Assembly (NCBI RefSeq): GCF_014201715.1
Contig: NZ_JACHFD010000018.1
Location: 1-64,000 of the forward strand
Source: Haloferula luteola
Lineage (GTDB): Bacteria; Verrucomicrobiota; Verrucomicrobiia; Verrucomicrobiales; Akkermansiaceae
Reading direction: 5' to 3'
Length of the DNA stretch: 64,000 nt
A model generated the notes under the pieces. That model was not told where the DNA came from, did no database searches, and saw nothing but the letters and a program-made list of their open reading frames with translations. Of the stretch, positions 44,308-53,645 are shown in pieces. Every line of letters starts with the position of its first letter. Within the stretch, counting starts at the first letter, position 1. A program made the translations under genes and the position numbers.

Positions 44308-45624
44308 TCACACGAGATCAAGAGGCCCTCCGTCACAGAACGATTCTTGTCCGAAGACCGGGATTCGATGCCCGAAGGCATGAGCCACTGAGAGCCAAAG
44401 ACGATTGTGCGGCACGTTGTCAAATCGCAGGGATCTTCCAGTTTGGAAACCGAGACCGCCCCCCACCATCACGAACGGAATGTTGTCGAGGCTGTGGCTG
44501 TTGCCTTTTCCAAGCTCGTTCGTCCAGACCAGCGTCGTATGATCCAGCATCGAGCCGCCACCACCCGGCTCAGGAGTATCGTCCAGGCGTTGCACCAAAT
44601 AGGCAATCTCTCCGCACAGCCAGGTATTGATGCGGATCAGTTTTTCCTGCGCGTCGGCATTTTCATCCGGCTCGTGGGACAAATGGTGATGATCATCATG
44701 AATATCCAGCCAGCGCATCCGCGCCTGTCCCACGCTGTTGGTGTATTGAAGCGTGGCGACCCGCGCCATGCCGTTGGCAAACGCACTGACCAGCAAATCG
44801 GACTGCATTCGGCTGATTTTAGGGATTCCATCGTTGTCGATCGCCACCCCGGCCTCCAATGCCGGAGGAGGGAATAAGAGCTGCTGGGTGCCAGCACTTT
44901 GCAGATCTCGCTCCATATCCCGAACAAAGCTCGCATGTTGATCGAGTAAGTCCCGCTCTTCTCGGTCAACTCGGGCAGCGATCGTCCTCAAATCCTCACA
45001 CACGGAGTCCAAAACACTGCCCAACGACTCGCGATCTTTCACACTGCCGTAGAGCTTCTCGAACATCGCATAAGGATCACTCAGCGGAGCGAGCGGTTGA
45101 TTCGCCCCAGCGTACGACTCTCGAGTCCAGGGATCCGCACGATTCGGCACGGCCACCCCCATCTCCAAAGAACCGAACCGAGTGGCGGTTTCAGCCCGCG
45201 ATTGGAGGAAATTCCGAATTTCCTGATCGATGGACAGATTGCTGGCCCAACCCGCGGGCTTGTCACTTCCTCCCTGGATGTTCCCTGGCAGCAACTCGTC
45301 GGCGGTGAGCAGGCAACTGATGCCCCGCATGTGCCCATCGCCATCGCCGCGGATTTTGTTGCTCACCCCTCGCAGGGTGAGCAGCCGATCCTTGAAGGGT
45401 GCCAGCGGTTCCAAAATGCGTTTGAGCTGGAAGTTCGCACCCACTTCATCGGGCCAGAATGCTGGCGGAATCGTCCCGTTGGGAGTGAAGATGAAAATGA
45501 TCCGCTGCATCGAAGGATGCGCTGTGGTCTCCTGCGCCAAGGACGGCAACACGGGGAGAAACGGTACGGCAGCGGCAGACAGACCAAGCTGCCGAAGAAA
45601 TTGGCGGCGGGTGGAAAGATTCAT
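44308..45624 (-). CDS. DUF1552 domain protein with Tat-type signal
   Basis: A 438-residue protein whose N-terminus MNLSTRRQFLRQLGLSAAA is a twin-arginine export signal. The rest matches the DUF1552 family: 'IFTPNGTIPPAFWPDE', 'LRGVSNKIRGDGDGHMRG', 'LEMGV', 'HDDHHHLSHE' and 'TTLVWTNELGKGNSHS'. Its ATG overlaps the upstream cytochrome gene stop by one base. DUF1552 proteins are almost always paired with DUF1592-type cytochromes in Planctomycetes and Verrucomicrobia. Their biochemical role is still unknown. Confidence 0.9.
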   Translation of the reverse strand: MNLSTRRQFLRQLGLSAAAVPFLPVLPSLAQETTAHPSMQRIIFIFTPNGTIPPAFWPDEVGANFQLKRILEPLAPFKDRLLTLRGVSNKIRGDGDGHMRGISCLLTADELLPGNIQGGSDKPAGWASNLSIDQEIRNFLQSRAETATRFGSLEMGVAVPNRADPWTRESYAGANQPLAPLSDPYAMFEKLYGSVKDRESLGSVLDSVCEDLRTIAARVDREERDLLDQHASFVRDMERDLQSAGTQQLLFPPPALEAGVAIDNDGIPKISRMQSDLLVSAFANGMARVATLQYTNSVGQARMRWLDIHDDHHHLSHEPDENADAQEKLIRINTWLCGEIAYLVQRLDDTPEPGGGGSMLDHTTLVWTNELGKGNSHSLDNIPFVMVGGGLGFQTGRSLRFDNVPHNRLWLSVAHAFGHRIPVFGQESFCDGGPLDLV

Positions 45625-47930
45625 CAGCGTGCAGATTCGGGGTTCGGTGCTCCCAGCAGAGCAGCCTGAGATTGAAGGGTCACAAGGAGGTTCCGAATGT
45701 GATATCCGGAGGCAGCAAAATGATGGTCCAGTTGATCCAACATCCCCCGCCCGTAGACCGCGGGATTCTGCTTCAGCTGGTATTGGAGAATCTGCCGGAT
45801 GAAACCACGACGGGCCTGATCCGAAGCCACCGCATGTTCCGCGACATCCCGCGGTCCCCGCAGTCGTAAGGTATGGCCCCCAAATGAGGGAAAATCCGAT
45901 TCCGCATCAATCATCCGCTCGCCTTCCGTCGTACGGAAACGACCAACCGCGTCAAAGTTCTCCAATGAAAACCCCAAAGGATTGATCGTTTCATGACACG
46001 TCATGCAGTTCGCGCTGCGAGTCATCTCGGCGACCTTTTCCCGCATGGTCATCCTCGGGTCGAATTGATGATTGTCGAAGGCGATGGCCTCCGGTGGCGG
46101 CTTGAGCAAACCCCCGAGCACATTTCGACTCACAAACACCCCGCGATGGATGGGAGAAGTGCTGTCCGGATGAGCCAATCTCGCCAGCAGATAAGGATGG
46201 GTGAGAATTCCTGCCCGCTGAGCAGGATCGAATGCCACCTCCACAAATCCCCGTCCTTCCGGAATCGGGGCTTCATAGTACTTAGCCAAGCGCGCATTGA
46301 GGGGAATCTCCGAAGACAAGATCAACTCCCGATAGTCGGAAGCATCGCTCCAAACGATGGTGTCGACAAAAATCTCCAGGGAGCGCCGCAAATCGCTAAC
46401 CATCTGTGCATCAAATCCCGGGAACGCCTCAGGATCCTTCTGCAAATCTCCTTCGCCATCCAGCTTCAACCACCGCTGGAAGAACGCGTGCAACTTCGCC
46501 CGAGCCCGCGGATCCTCCATCATTCTCCGCGCTTGTGCTTCGATTGGCTCCGGCGAACGAAGCCGACCCTGCTCTGCTGCTTCGCGCAATTCTCGATCCG
46601 GCAACGAATCCCACATCCCAAGCGCCAGCCGACTGGCAACCGTGAAGTCATCCACGCTGGACTCAATCTCCGGATAGAGAAACCGTGGTGACTTCAAAAT
46701 GAGAATCACCGCCCGCTTCACCGCAGCTTCCGGTGAAGTCAGCCCCTCAAAAGGCGCCACCACATATCGCTGACGCAAATCTTCAGATAGTCCGCGCCGG
46801 AACGCCCGCGCCGCCATCGTCGCCACAAACTCCTTCAGTTTCTCCACGCGTTGCGGGTCGTTTTCCTCCACACCGCTCAGAACCCGAAGGCGGTCCACCA
46901 CTTGATTGGCCACCTCCACCGCCGCCGCCGTCGTGGCATCGTGCCACGCTTGGGTCACCCCCGTTCCCCGCTCATAGCCTTCGCTCGCATCATCCGCAGG
47001 GAATGGGGTCGAACACACGGCCACCCGCGTTGCCGAAGCAGGCGAAAGAAATGGCGCTTCAAGAACCTCCGAAACCCCGTGAGGCGGAGTCCATTCCAGC
47101 CGGAGTCGCCCACTCGGATCCAGGTATTTGAAGTAATCCAAGCGAATCGGATACGCCCGCCCCCCTAACAAAAACATTCGCGCCGTCACCTCACGATCTT
47201 CGGACCCGGAACTCACCCAAGCATCCACGAATGCTGGCTGCCGCTTGGCACCACTATCATCCCGGAAATTTCCATCACCTTCCTGCGAATCTCCATTGAG
47301 GTAGAGGCGCGCCCCATTCGGAGTGATCAGCTTGAACTCATACCACCCGGTCTCGGGGGGCAGCAGCGAACCCTCCCAAGCGATCGAAAACTGATCCTCT
47401 TTCATCCCCTCAGCCGGGGCCCCCGTGCCGAAATCAAACGACATCTGCCGATCCTCCCGCTCCAATGCCTTGCGGGCCTTCTTATTCATCCCATCGGAAT
47501 CGAAATAAACCGCCCGCAAACCCGTTCCCTCGCCCCGCGAATGACTCTGCCCGAAACTCCCCAATAGATCGGCCACCGACTCGCGAAATTGCCGATTCGT
47601 CAACCGCGCAAAAGCTGGCCGCGGCCTCTCCTCCGCCCCCGCCTCCACCGCGTAGAACGCGTGGTAGATGTATTCCGCCACCTTCGACGATTCCTCCGCG
47701 TTCAGCAGATCCGGATCATCCTCTGGCATGCGCCGGTCAATATAGCGCGCCAGCGAATCCAGCGAGCGGTCGCCGCGCAGCGGTTCATCCACTTCATCCG
47801 GAACCCCTTGACCTTCCTCGCCGTGACAGGAAGCGCAGTATTGAGCATAGATCGCCGCCCCCTCCGGCCTTCCATCCTGAGCGGACAAAAGCCCTGCCGA
47901 AACCCACCATAGACAGAGAACCCAGCGCAC
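45624..47930 (-). CDS. Planctomycete-type cytochrome c with PA14 and DUF1592/1588/1585 domains
   Basis: The start is GTG with GGGGAG upstream. The 768-residue exported protein has a signal peptide and a haem-binding 'CASCH' near residue 33, followed by a PA14-like domain (about 155-300). The DUF1595/1592 region has 'AARAFRRGLSEDLRQRY', then DUF1588 with 'RAGILTHPYLLARLAHPDST' and a second haem motif 'CMTCH' in 'ETINPLGFSLENFD'. DUF1585 lies at the C-terminus. It probably acts in the periplasm with the coupled DUF1552 protein. The PA14 domain suggests carbohydrate binding, which fits the downstream GH92 gene. Confidence 0.92.
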   Translation of the reverse strand: MRWVLCLWWVSAGLLSAQDGRPEGAAIYAQYCASCHGEEGQGVPDEVDEPLRGDRSLDSLARYIDRRMPEDDPDLLNAEESSKVAEYIYHAFYAVEAGAEERPRPAFARLTNRQFRESVADLLGSFGQSHSRGEGTGLRAVYFDSDGMNKKARKALEREDRQMSFDFGTGAPAEGMKEDQFSIAWEGSLLPPETGWYEFKLITPNGARLYLNGDSQEGDGNFRDDSGAKRQPAFVDAWVSSGSEDREVTARMFLLGGRAYPIRLDYFKYLDPSGRLRLEWTPPHGVSEVLEAPFLSPASATRVAVCSTPFPADDASEGYERGTGVTQAWHDATTAAAVEVANQVVDRLRVLSGVEENDPQRVEKLKEFVATMAARAFRRGLSEDLRQRYVVAPFEGLTSPEAAVKRAVILILKSPRFLYPEIESSVDDFTVASRLALGMWDSLPDRELREAAEQGRLRSPEPIEAQARRMMEDPRARAKLHAFFQRWLKLDGEGDLQKDPEAFPGFDAQMVSDLRRSLEIFVDTIVWSDASDYRELILSSEIPLNARLAKYYEAPIPEGRGFVEVAFDPAQRAGILTHPYLLARLAHPDSTSPIHRGVFVSRNVLGGLLKPPPEAIAFDNHQFDPRMTMREKVAEMTRSANCMTCHETINPLGFSLENFDAVGRFRTTEGERMIDAESDFPSFGGHTLRLRGPRDVAEHAVASDQARRGFIRQILQYQLKQNPAVYGRGMLDQLDHHFAASGYHIRNLLVTLQSQAALLGAPNPESAR

Positions 47931-47999
47931 GTTCTCCCCATACGAACCGATTCCGGAAATCTTCGCAGCCTTTCTTTCGCGAGGAATCGCAGCACCCGA

Positions 48000-48413
48000 T
48001 TACTCGAAAAAACCGCGTCCCTTCTCCAGTTCACGCCGATTTCTCTTCGTTGGACGTCCCTGGTCGCCCTCCTTCCGCTGCGATCGCTCTTCGCGCCACA
48101 ACCTCCGGCTCTCCTCCACTTCCGGGGGCGTGAGATCCTCACAGGCATCCTTTGCCAGCACCGCACTCACCCGCTGTTCAAGCAAGCCCTTCACCCTCAC
48201 CACCCGCGTCCCTGGCCCCTCGGGATAAGGCAATTCCATCACCTCACCTCCACGCAAAAGACTCGAAGACTTCAGCTCACGTCCCTCGGACTTCACCCGA
48301 CCACTCTGACATGCCTTGGCAGCCAATCCACGGGTCTTAAAGAGCCTCACCGCCCACAACCATTTGTCCAATCGCACGCTTTCCACACTGCGAAACTCCC
48401 TCCAAATCCCCAT
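48000..48413 (-). CDS. S4-domain RNA-binding protein, Hsp15-like
   Basis: The start is the ATG of MGIWREFRSVESVRLDKWLW; upstream sequence lacks S4 features. The 137-residue protein has an S4 domain ('VRLDKWLWAVRLFKTRGLAAK', with the last residue dropped here, and 'GRVKSEGRELKSS') followed by a basic, arginine-rich tail. This layout is that of Hsp15 (HslR), which binds the 50S subunit carrying a stalled nascent chain. The divergent symporter gene starts about 150 bases away. Confidence 0.85.
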   Translation of the reverse strand: MGIWREFRSVESVRLDKWLWAVRLFKTRGLAAKACQSGRVKSEGRELKSSSLLRGGEVMELPYPEGPGTRVVRVKGLLEQRVSAVLAKDACEDLTPPEVEESRRLWREERSQRKEGDQGRPTKRNRRELEKGRGFFE

Positions 48414-48561
48414 AAACTCAAGATTCCACCCCGCTTTTCCCACGGCGTTACAAGAATCCTTTCCTGAATGTCCCGCTGAATACTTGCCGCCTCGCCAGGA
48501 ATCCCATAAATGCCCCTTCACGGCTGATTTCCGCGGCCGTTTGTTTCAGACCCAGAATACC

Positions 48562-50271
48562 ATGTTCGCATTCCTAGCCCAAACCGCGCCCCAACTATCG
48601 GGCATTGATTGGACGGTCATCGGTCTCTACTTCTGCCTGTTGGTGGGGATCGTTTACTGGTCCTCCAAACAACAGAACAGCACCGCTGACTACTTCCTCG
48701 CCGGGCGACACGCCGGTTGGTTCGTCGTCGGATGTTCGATTTTCGCATCGAACATCGGCTCCGAGCACATCGTCGGTCTCGCCGGCTCCGGCGCCAACAA
48801 CGGCCTCGCCCAAGCCCACTGGGAGATGCAAGGATGGGTGCTGCTGCTGCTCGCTTGGTTTTTCATCCCGTTCTACTACAGCTCCGGAGTTTTCACGATG
48901 CCCGAGTTCTTGGAGAAGCGCTTCGATGCTCGCTCCCGCTGGGTCCTCTCGATCGTCTCCCTGATCGCCTACGTGTTCACCAAGGTGGCCGTGACCGTCT
49001 ATGCCGGAGCCATCGTCTTCAAAACGCTCCTGCCAGACACCTTTGGTTCGCCTGACAATGCCTTTTGGGTTGGCGCCTTCACCACCGTTTTCCTCACGGG
49101 CATCTACACCGTTTTCGGTGGCCTGCGCGCCGTCATTTACACGGAGGTCGCTCAAACCATCGTGCTGCTGACTGGGGCGGCCTTCATCACCTATTTCGGC
49201 CTCGATCGCCTCGGCGGTTGGGGGGAACTTGTCGCCTCCGCCAAACCTGAGAAGGTTTCCTTCGCCCTTTGGCGCCCGCTGAGCGACATGAATTTCCCCT
49301 GGCTGGGCGTCATGATCTCCTCCGTCATCATCGGCACCTGGTACTGGTGCACCGACCAATACATCGTCCAACGCTGCCTCGCTGCCAAGAACCTCCAGCA
49401 AGCCCGCCGTGGCGCCATCTGGGGGGGAGCCTTGAAAATGACCCCAGTGTTCATCTTCCTCGTTCCCGGCATGATCGGCTGGGCGCTCCACAAAAAAGGT
49501 CTCATCGAGATCCCGGTGGAAAATGGCAAACTCATCGGAGACCAGGTCTTCCCCACGATGGTGGCCACCCTCCTTCCTCCGGTCATTCGCGGATTGGTCG
49601 TTGCCGGCCTGATGTCCGCCCTCATGTCCTCGCTGGCCTCCCTGTTCAACTCCTGCGCCACCCTCTTCACCGTTGATATCTACGAGAAACTCCGCCCCGG
49701 ACAGAGCGACAAGAAACTCGTCAACGTCGGCCGAATCGCCACCGTCGTGGTCGTCGGCTTCGGCTTCCTTTGGATCCCGATCATGAAGAAGGTCGCGGAA
49801 GAAAGCCAAGGCCTCTACGACTACCTTCAAGGGGTTCAGGGATACATTGCCCCCCCCATCTTCGCCGTCTTTATCCTCGGGATCTTCTGGAAACGGATCA
49901 ATGCCACCGGAGCCTTCGTCGGCCTCACCAGTGGCTTTGTTGCGGGCATGATCAAACTCACCATTCAGACGATCGTCACCACTCGGGAAAATCCACCCAC
50001 GGAGGGGATCTTGGCCGCCATCGGCCACTACAACCAGTACTACGCCCATGGTTGGCTCACCCTGTTCAGCGTGATCGTCGTCATCGCGGCCTCCCTCGCC
50101 ACCCCGGCACCAGCAGCCGAAAAGACCACCAACTTGACCTTCTCCACCATGACTCCCGAAGTGAAGAAGTCCTGGAAGGACTCCATCGGCATCGGCGACT
50201 ACATGGGAACCATTGGTGTCATCATCATCGTCGCCGTGGCTTACCTCTACTTCAGCTTCTGGTTGAACTGA
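48562..50271 (+). CDS. Sodium/solute symporter, SSS family
   Basis: The ATG of MFAFLAQTAPQLSGIDW begins a 569-residue membrane protein with about 14 hydrophobic segments. SSS-type signatures are seen: 'STADYFLAGRHAGWFVVG', 'FASNIGSEHIVGLAG', 'TVFGGLRAVIYTEVAQ', 'WYWCTDQYIVQRCLAAK' and 'GLVVAGLMSALMSSLASLFNS'. The pattern is nearest to SGLT-type sugar symporters, so uptake of a sugar is likely, but the substrate cannot be proved. The surrounding polysaccharide-degrading genes fit this. A strong terminator follows. Confidence 0.92.
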   Translation: MFAFLAQTAPQLSGIDWTVIGLYFCLLVGIVYWSSKQQNSTADYFLAGRHAGWFVVGCSIFASNIGSEHIVGLAGSGANNGLAQAHWEMQGWVLLLLAWFFIPFYYSSGVFTMPEFLEKRFDARSRWVLSIVSLIAYVFTKVAVTVYAGAIVFKTLLPDTFGSPDNAFWVGAFTTVFLTGIYTVFGGLRAVIYTEVAQTIVLLTGAAFITYFGLDRLGGWGELVASAKPEKVSFALWRPLSDMNFPWLGVMISSVIIGTWYWCTDQYIVQRCLAAKNLQQARRGAIWGGALKMTPVFIFLVPGMIGWALHKKGLIEIPVENGKLIGDQVFPTMVATLLPPVIRGLVVAGLMSALMSSLASLFNSCATLFTVDIYEKLRPGQSDKKLVNVGRIATVVVVGFGFLWIPIMKKVAEESQGLYDYLQGVQGYIAPPIFAVFILGIFWKRINATGAFVGLTSGFVAGMIKLTIQTIVTTRENPPTEGILAAIGHYNQYYAHGWLTLFSVIVVIAASLATPAPAAEKTTNLTFSTMTPEVKKSWKDSIGIGDYMGTIGVIIIVAVAYLYFSFWLN

Positions 50272-50303
50272 TCTGCCCCAAGCCATTCGACACGCTTATT
50301 TCC

Positions 50304-50336
50304 AAGACCCGGCCTCATGCAGGCCGGGTCTTTTTT
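50304..50336 (+). terminator. Intrinsic terminator after symporter
   Basis: GACCCGGCCT at 50306-50315 pairs perfectly with 50321-50330 around the loop CATGC, followed by six T residues. The stem is extended by AA/TT. This is a canonical rho-independent terminator 33 bases after the symporter stop. Confidence 0.92.
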
Positions 50337-50389
50337 CTTTCTGCCGTCCCCTGCAAGCCCCGCCCCTGGGCCGGCGTAGCTTTCGCTCG

Positions 50390-51532
50390 ATGAAAACCCT
50401 CACCGCTCTCGCCTTGTCCACCCTCATGCTCCACGCCCAGCCCCTCCTTGAGCCCGCTACCCAAGCCGTAGAAGAAGCCCTTCGCCTTCACGAAGTCGCC
50501 GGAGCCGTCACCCTGGTTTCACAGGAAGGAGAAATCCGCCACCTTTCCAGCCAAGGAGCCGCTCACCTTGAGAACGGCACCCCTATGAGAGAGGATGCGT
50601 TGTTCTGGATCGCCTCCATGTCCAAGCCGATCACCGCAGCCGCCGTGATGCAGCAGGTCGAGGCAGGAAAACTCGATCTCGATGCCTCCATCGACCGATA
50701 TCTCCCTGAATTCAAGGACCTCAAAGGCCCCGATGGCCAGCCAGCGACCATCACTCTCCGCCAATGCCTCACCCACACCAGCGGCATGAAGGATCTCGAA
50801 GCCGGCGAAGGTGCCGACCTCCACACCTTGGCGGAATTGACCGCTCGGATTGGTCCGCGACCCCTCGATTTCACCCCCGGCAGCCAATGGCGCTACTGCC
50901 AAACCAGCATCAATACCGCTGCACGCGCCGTCGAAGTGGCCTCCGGTGAGTCCTTTCCCGACTACCTCGAAAAGCACCTCTTCGGCCCCCTCGGGATGCG
51001 CGACACCACCTTCTACCCCAACGAAGAACAGGCAAGTCGCCTCGCCACCTCCTACGAACGCCAGGAAGACGGATCCCTCCGCGCTGTGCCCCTATCCTTC
51101 CTGTTTGGCAAACCCGTGACCTCCCACGATCGCTACCCCAGAGGCAATGGCGGGTTGTTCTCCACGGCTCGCGACTACCATCGATTTGCTCTGATGCTGC
51201 TTGGTCAAGGAGAACTCGAAGGACACCGTTGCCTCAGCCCAGAAAGTGTCGAAGCCATGTCGAGCGTCCAAACCGCTGACCTTCAAACCGGTTTCACCCC
51301 CGGCAATGGATGGGGCATCGGCTGCTGCGTCATTCAACACCCTCAGGGCATCACCGCCGCCCTTTCTCAAGGCTCCTTCGGTCACGGCGGAGCCTACGGC
51401 ACCCAAGTGTGGATCGATCCCGCGAAACAACGAGTTTTTCTCCTCCTCGTGCAGCGCTCAAATTTTCCAAACTCCGACGGTTCCAACCTCCGCCAAGCCT
51501 TCCAAAACGCCGCCGCCAAGGCCCTTGAGTAA
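50390..51532 (+). CDS. Exported serine hydrolase, class C beta-lactamase/esterase family
   Basis: A 380-residue protein with a signal peptide (MKTLTALALSTLMLHAQP). The catalytic SxxK motif is in 'FWIASMSKPITAAAVMQQ' near 76-79. The second motif, usually YxN, appears as 'YCQ' in 'WRYCQTSINTAAR', and 'GHGGAYGT' replaces KTG. Such proteins are usually esterases or peptidases rather than true beta-lactamases. The gene follows a terminator, so it has its own promoter. Nothing indicates the substrate. Confidence 0.85.
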   Translation: MKTLTALALSTLMLHAQPLLEPATQAVEEALRLHEVAGAVTLVSQEGEIRHLSSQGAAHLENGTPMREDALFWIASMSKPITAAAVMQQVEAGKLDLDASIDRYLPEFKDLKGPDGQPATITLRQCLTHTSGMKDLEAGEGADLHTLAELTARIGPRPLDFTPGSQWRYCQTSINTAARAVEVASGESFPDYLEKHLFGPLGMRDTTFYPNEEQASRLATSYERQEDGSLRAVPLSFLFGKPVTSHDRYPRGNGGLFSTARDYHRFALMLLGQGELEGHRCLSPESVEAMSSVQTADLQTGFTPGNGWGIGCCVIQHPQGITAALSQGSFGHGGAYGTQVWIDPAKQRVFLLLVQRSNFPNSDGSNLRQAFQNAAAKALE

Positions 51533-51763
51533 AGCTCTCTCTCCTTCCATCGTGGCTCAGCTGCCTCGAAACCGTCCATCGCCGTCAACCCGCACTCCAC
51601 CCAGGATCGGTGACCACCAGTGACAACACCGATCACGACGACCTGGCAGACTTCCTCGCCTTCCTCCGCACTCCATCTTCCAGCGACACCACCTGCGCCA
51701 TCCATTCCGCCCTGCCCGCGGGCAAAGTCCATCGTGCCCACGAAATCTCCATCCGTCACTGAC

Positions 51764-52345
51764 ATGTCAATCTACCGCAACCGTCGTACCTTCAAGCCCG
51801 TCACCATGGATCCCGACAAGGAGGTGCCGCGAGAACTCCTCACGGACATCCTCGAAGACGCCCACTGGGCACCCACCCACGGCTTGACCCAACCCTGGCG
51901 TTTCCACGTTTTCACCTCGCCAGAATCACGCCAGCGAATCGCCACGACTCTAGTGGATCTCTACGATCAGCTTACACCCGAGAACCAGCAGGATCCTTCC
52001 AAGCGCAAGAAGCTTGAAGTGGCTCCTCGTCGCGCACCCGTCGTCATTGCCCTGCTCGCTCACGTGGAGCCCCAGGGCAAAATTCCGGAATGGGAAGAAC
52101 TGGCCGCCACCTCGTGCGCCGCCCAAAACCTGATGCTCTCTGCCCACGAAAAGGGCCTCGGCACCTTTTGGAGCACCCCACCCGTGGCCTGTTCCCAAGA
52201 ATGGATCCGATCGCTGGGACACGACGCCAATCACCTCGCACTCGGCCTCATCTATCTCGGTTGGCCCTTGGAGAATGAACCCAATCCTCGATCCGTAAGA
52301 GCCCCCTTGGCAGAGCATCTTTTTTGGCATGATAAAGTCGAATGA
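51764..52345 (+). CDS. Nitroreductase family protein
   Basis: The start is the ATG of MSIYRNRRTFKPV; the longer frame upstream looks like non-coding sequence. The 193-residue protein fits the FMN-binding nitroreductase fold: 'RNRRTFKP' at the N-terminus, 'ILEDAHWAPTHGLTQPWRF', 'SCAAQNLMLSAHEKGLGTFW' and the C-terminal 'LALGLIYLGWP'. Such enzymes reduce nitro compounds, quinones or flavins using NAD(P)H. The preceding 231 bases contain no gene that I can support. Confidence 0.85.
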   Translation: MSIYRNRRTFKPVTMDPDKEVPRELLTDILEDAHWAPTHGLTQPWRFHVFTSPESRQRIATTLVDLYDQLTPENQQDPSKRKKLEVAPRRAPVVIALLAHVEPQGKIPEWEELAATSCAAQNLMLSAHEKGLGTFWSTPPVACSQEWIRSLGHDANHLALGLIYLGWPLENEPNPRSVRAPLAEHLFWHDKVE

Positions 52346-52351
52346 TCGCCA

Positions 52352-53557
52352 TCACGGATGATGCCCAAGTTTCTTGCGCCATTTTTTCGCTGCTTGATCC
52401 ACGACGCTACCAGGGCGCGATGACACATAGTCGTAGCCGACCTTATTGCGTCGCGCCAAGGCATCGAAATCCTTGTAAATCACTCCATCGCGACCGGGAT
52501 AAATCGGACGATCCGTGCCCAACTCATAAAATCGAGCCCACTTCCGGCTCTTCTCGTCATTCGCGGTCAACGCCACTTCTTCCAACCAGCTTAGACCGTT
52601 CTCAATGCACCTCACCAAGGCCGCGTCCGGTTCATCGACGCTCATCAAAACCTTGAGCAAATTGGCACTCTCAACACTGACCAGCGCCGCCGGTTCCATG
52701 GCCCGCGCTGCCACCGGTGCCAGTGAGATCGCATCATGCTGGCCACACCATCCCTTGCCTTCGAACTGCATCCGAACGGCGCAGAGCAAACCTTTTTCGA
52801 AGGCCTCTTGGCAGTCGCGCTTCAGTCCCACTCGCACCAAGCCTGCATCCATCTCCGCCACCGACTTCATCAGCTCCAGCACGTGAGTCATCGCATCGTC
52901 GTTCAGCGTAACGGCATCGTGATACCCTCCTTCCAAAGGAAACACCTGTGGCCAACCACCATGAGGGTTCTGAGCCGCCAAAAGATACTGCAATCCTCGT
53001 TGCACTCCCTCGCGACAATCCGAACGCTTCGTCTTCCGCCACACTTCAACCAGAAATTGAATCTCCGCGGTGGTCGCACGGTTATCGATCGTCCCTAGAT
53101 AATGCGGCCGATGACCCGGATCGTACTGCGAGGACCACTGCATCCCATGCAGCCGCCGCCCTTGAGAGTAACCATTGTGCTTTGACCAGCCTCCCGCCGG
53201 AGTTTGATAGGAAAGCAACACCTCCGCCAGAGCCTGAGCCTCAGAACTCCCATACCACCCATCACCCGGCTGCTTCGGCAACTTGAAATCCGCGCCGTCC
53301 GGAGCTTTCCGAGCACGCTCCAGACCCTCAGATGACAATTCCTCAACCAGTCCCTGCTCATTCAATTCAGCCGCCACCTTCGAACGCTGGAGATACGCCT
53401 CCCAAGCAGCTTGCTCGGACGGAGCCAACTGCTCGACCGCTTCCTCGGTGACTGCAGCCGAGCCGACACAAGAAAACGCCATCGTTGCTCCGGCAATCAT
53501 GCCCAGCCAATGGCTCATCCTCCGCGCATCGTTCCCTTGGCTCCTGATTCGTAACAT
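52352..53557 (-). CDS. pelA: Pectate lyase, PL10 family, secreted
   Basis: The ATG at 53557 preceded by GAGG is chosen; one further in at 53518 with the clearer signal peptide (MSHWLGMIAGATMAFSCVGS) is possible. The protein, about 400 residues, contains PL10 motifs: 'TPAGGWSKHNGYSQGR', 'GTIDNRATTAEIQFLVEVWR', 'NPHGGWPQVFPLEGGYHDAV', 'TLNDDAMTHVLELM' and 'GTDRPIYPGRDGVIYKD'. PL10 enzymes cleave polygalacturonate by beta-elimination with calcium. It converges with the nitroreductase gene only six bases away. Confidence 0.88.
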   Translation of the reverse strand: MLRIRSQGNDARRMSHWLGMIAGATMAFSCVGSAAVTEEAVEQLAPSEQAAWEAYLQRSKVAAELNEQGLVEELSSEGLERARKAPDGADFKLPKQPGDGWYGSSEAQALAEVLLSYQTPAGGWSKHNGYSQGRRLHGMQWSSQYDPGHRPHYLGTIDNRATTAEIQFLVEVWRKTKRSDCREGVQRGLQYLLAAQNPHGGWPQVFPLEGGYHDAVTLNDDAMTHVLELMKSVAEMDAGLVRVGLKRDCQEAFEKGLLCAVRMQFEGKGWCGQHDAISLAPVAARAMEPAALVSVESANLLKVLMSVDEPDAALVRCIENGLSWLEEVALTANDEKSRKWARFYELGTDRPIYPGRDGVIYKDFDALARRNKVGYDYVSSRPGSVVDQAAKKWRKKLGHHP

Positions 53558-53645
53558 CGCCTCACATCCTACAAAACTGCCCCCAGAGGAATCCTCTCTC
53601 CCAATCGGGTGATGCGGACGATTCCCGAGACCGCTGCAAACCCCT

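Noticed and set aside
48595-50286. 563-residue open frame antisense to the symporter
   Set aside because: It is a shadow of the real symporter gene caused by GC-rich codon usage, with acidic low-complexity sequence.
51394-51765. Minus-strand frame between the serine hydrolase and nitroreductase
   Set aside because: It overlaps the end of the serine hydrolase and shows no recognisable domain or ribosome binding site.
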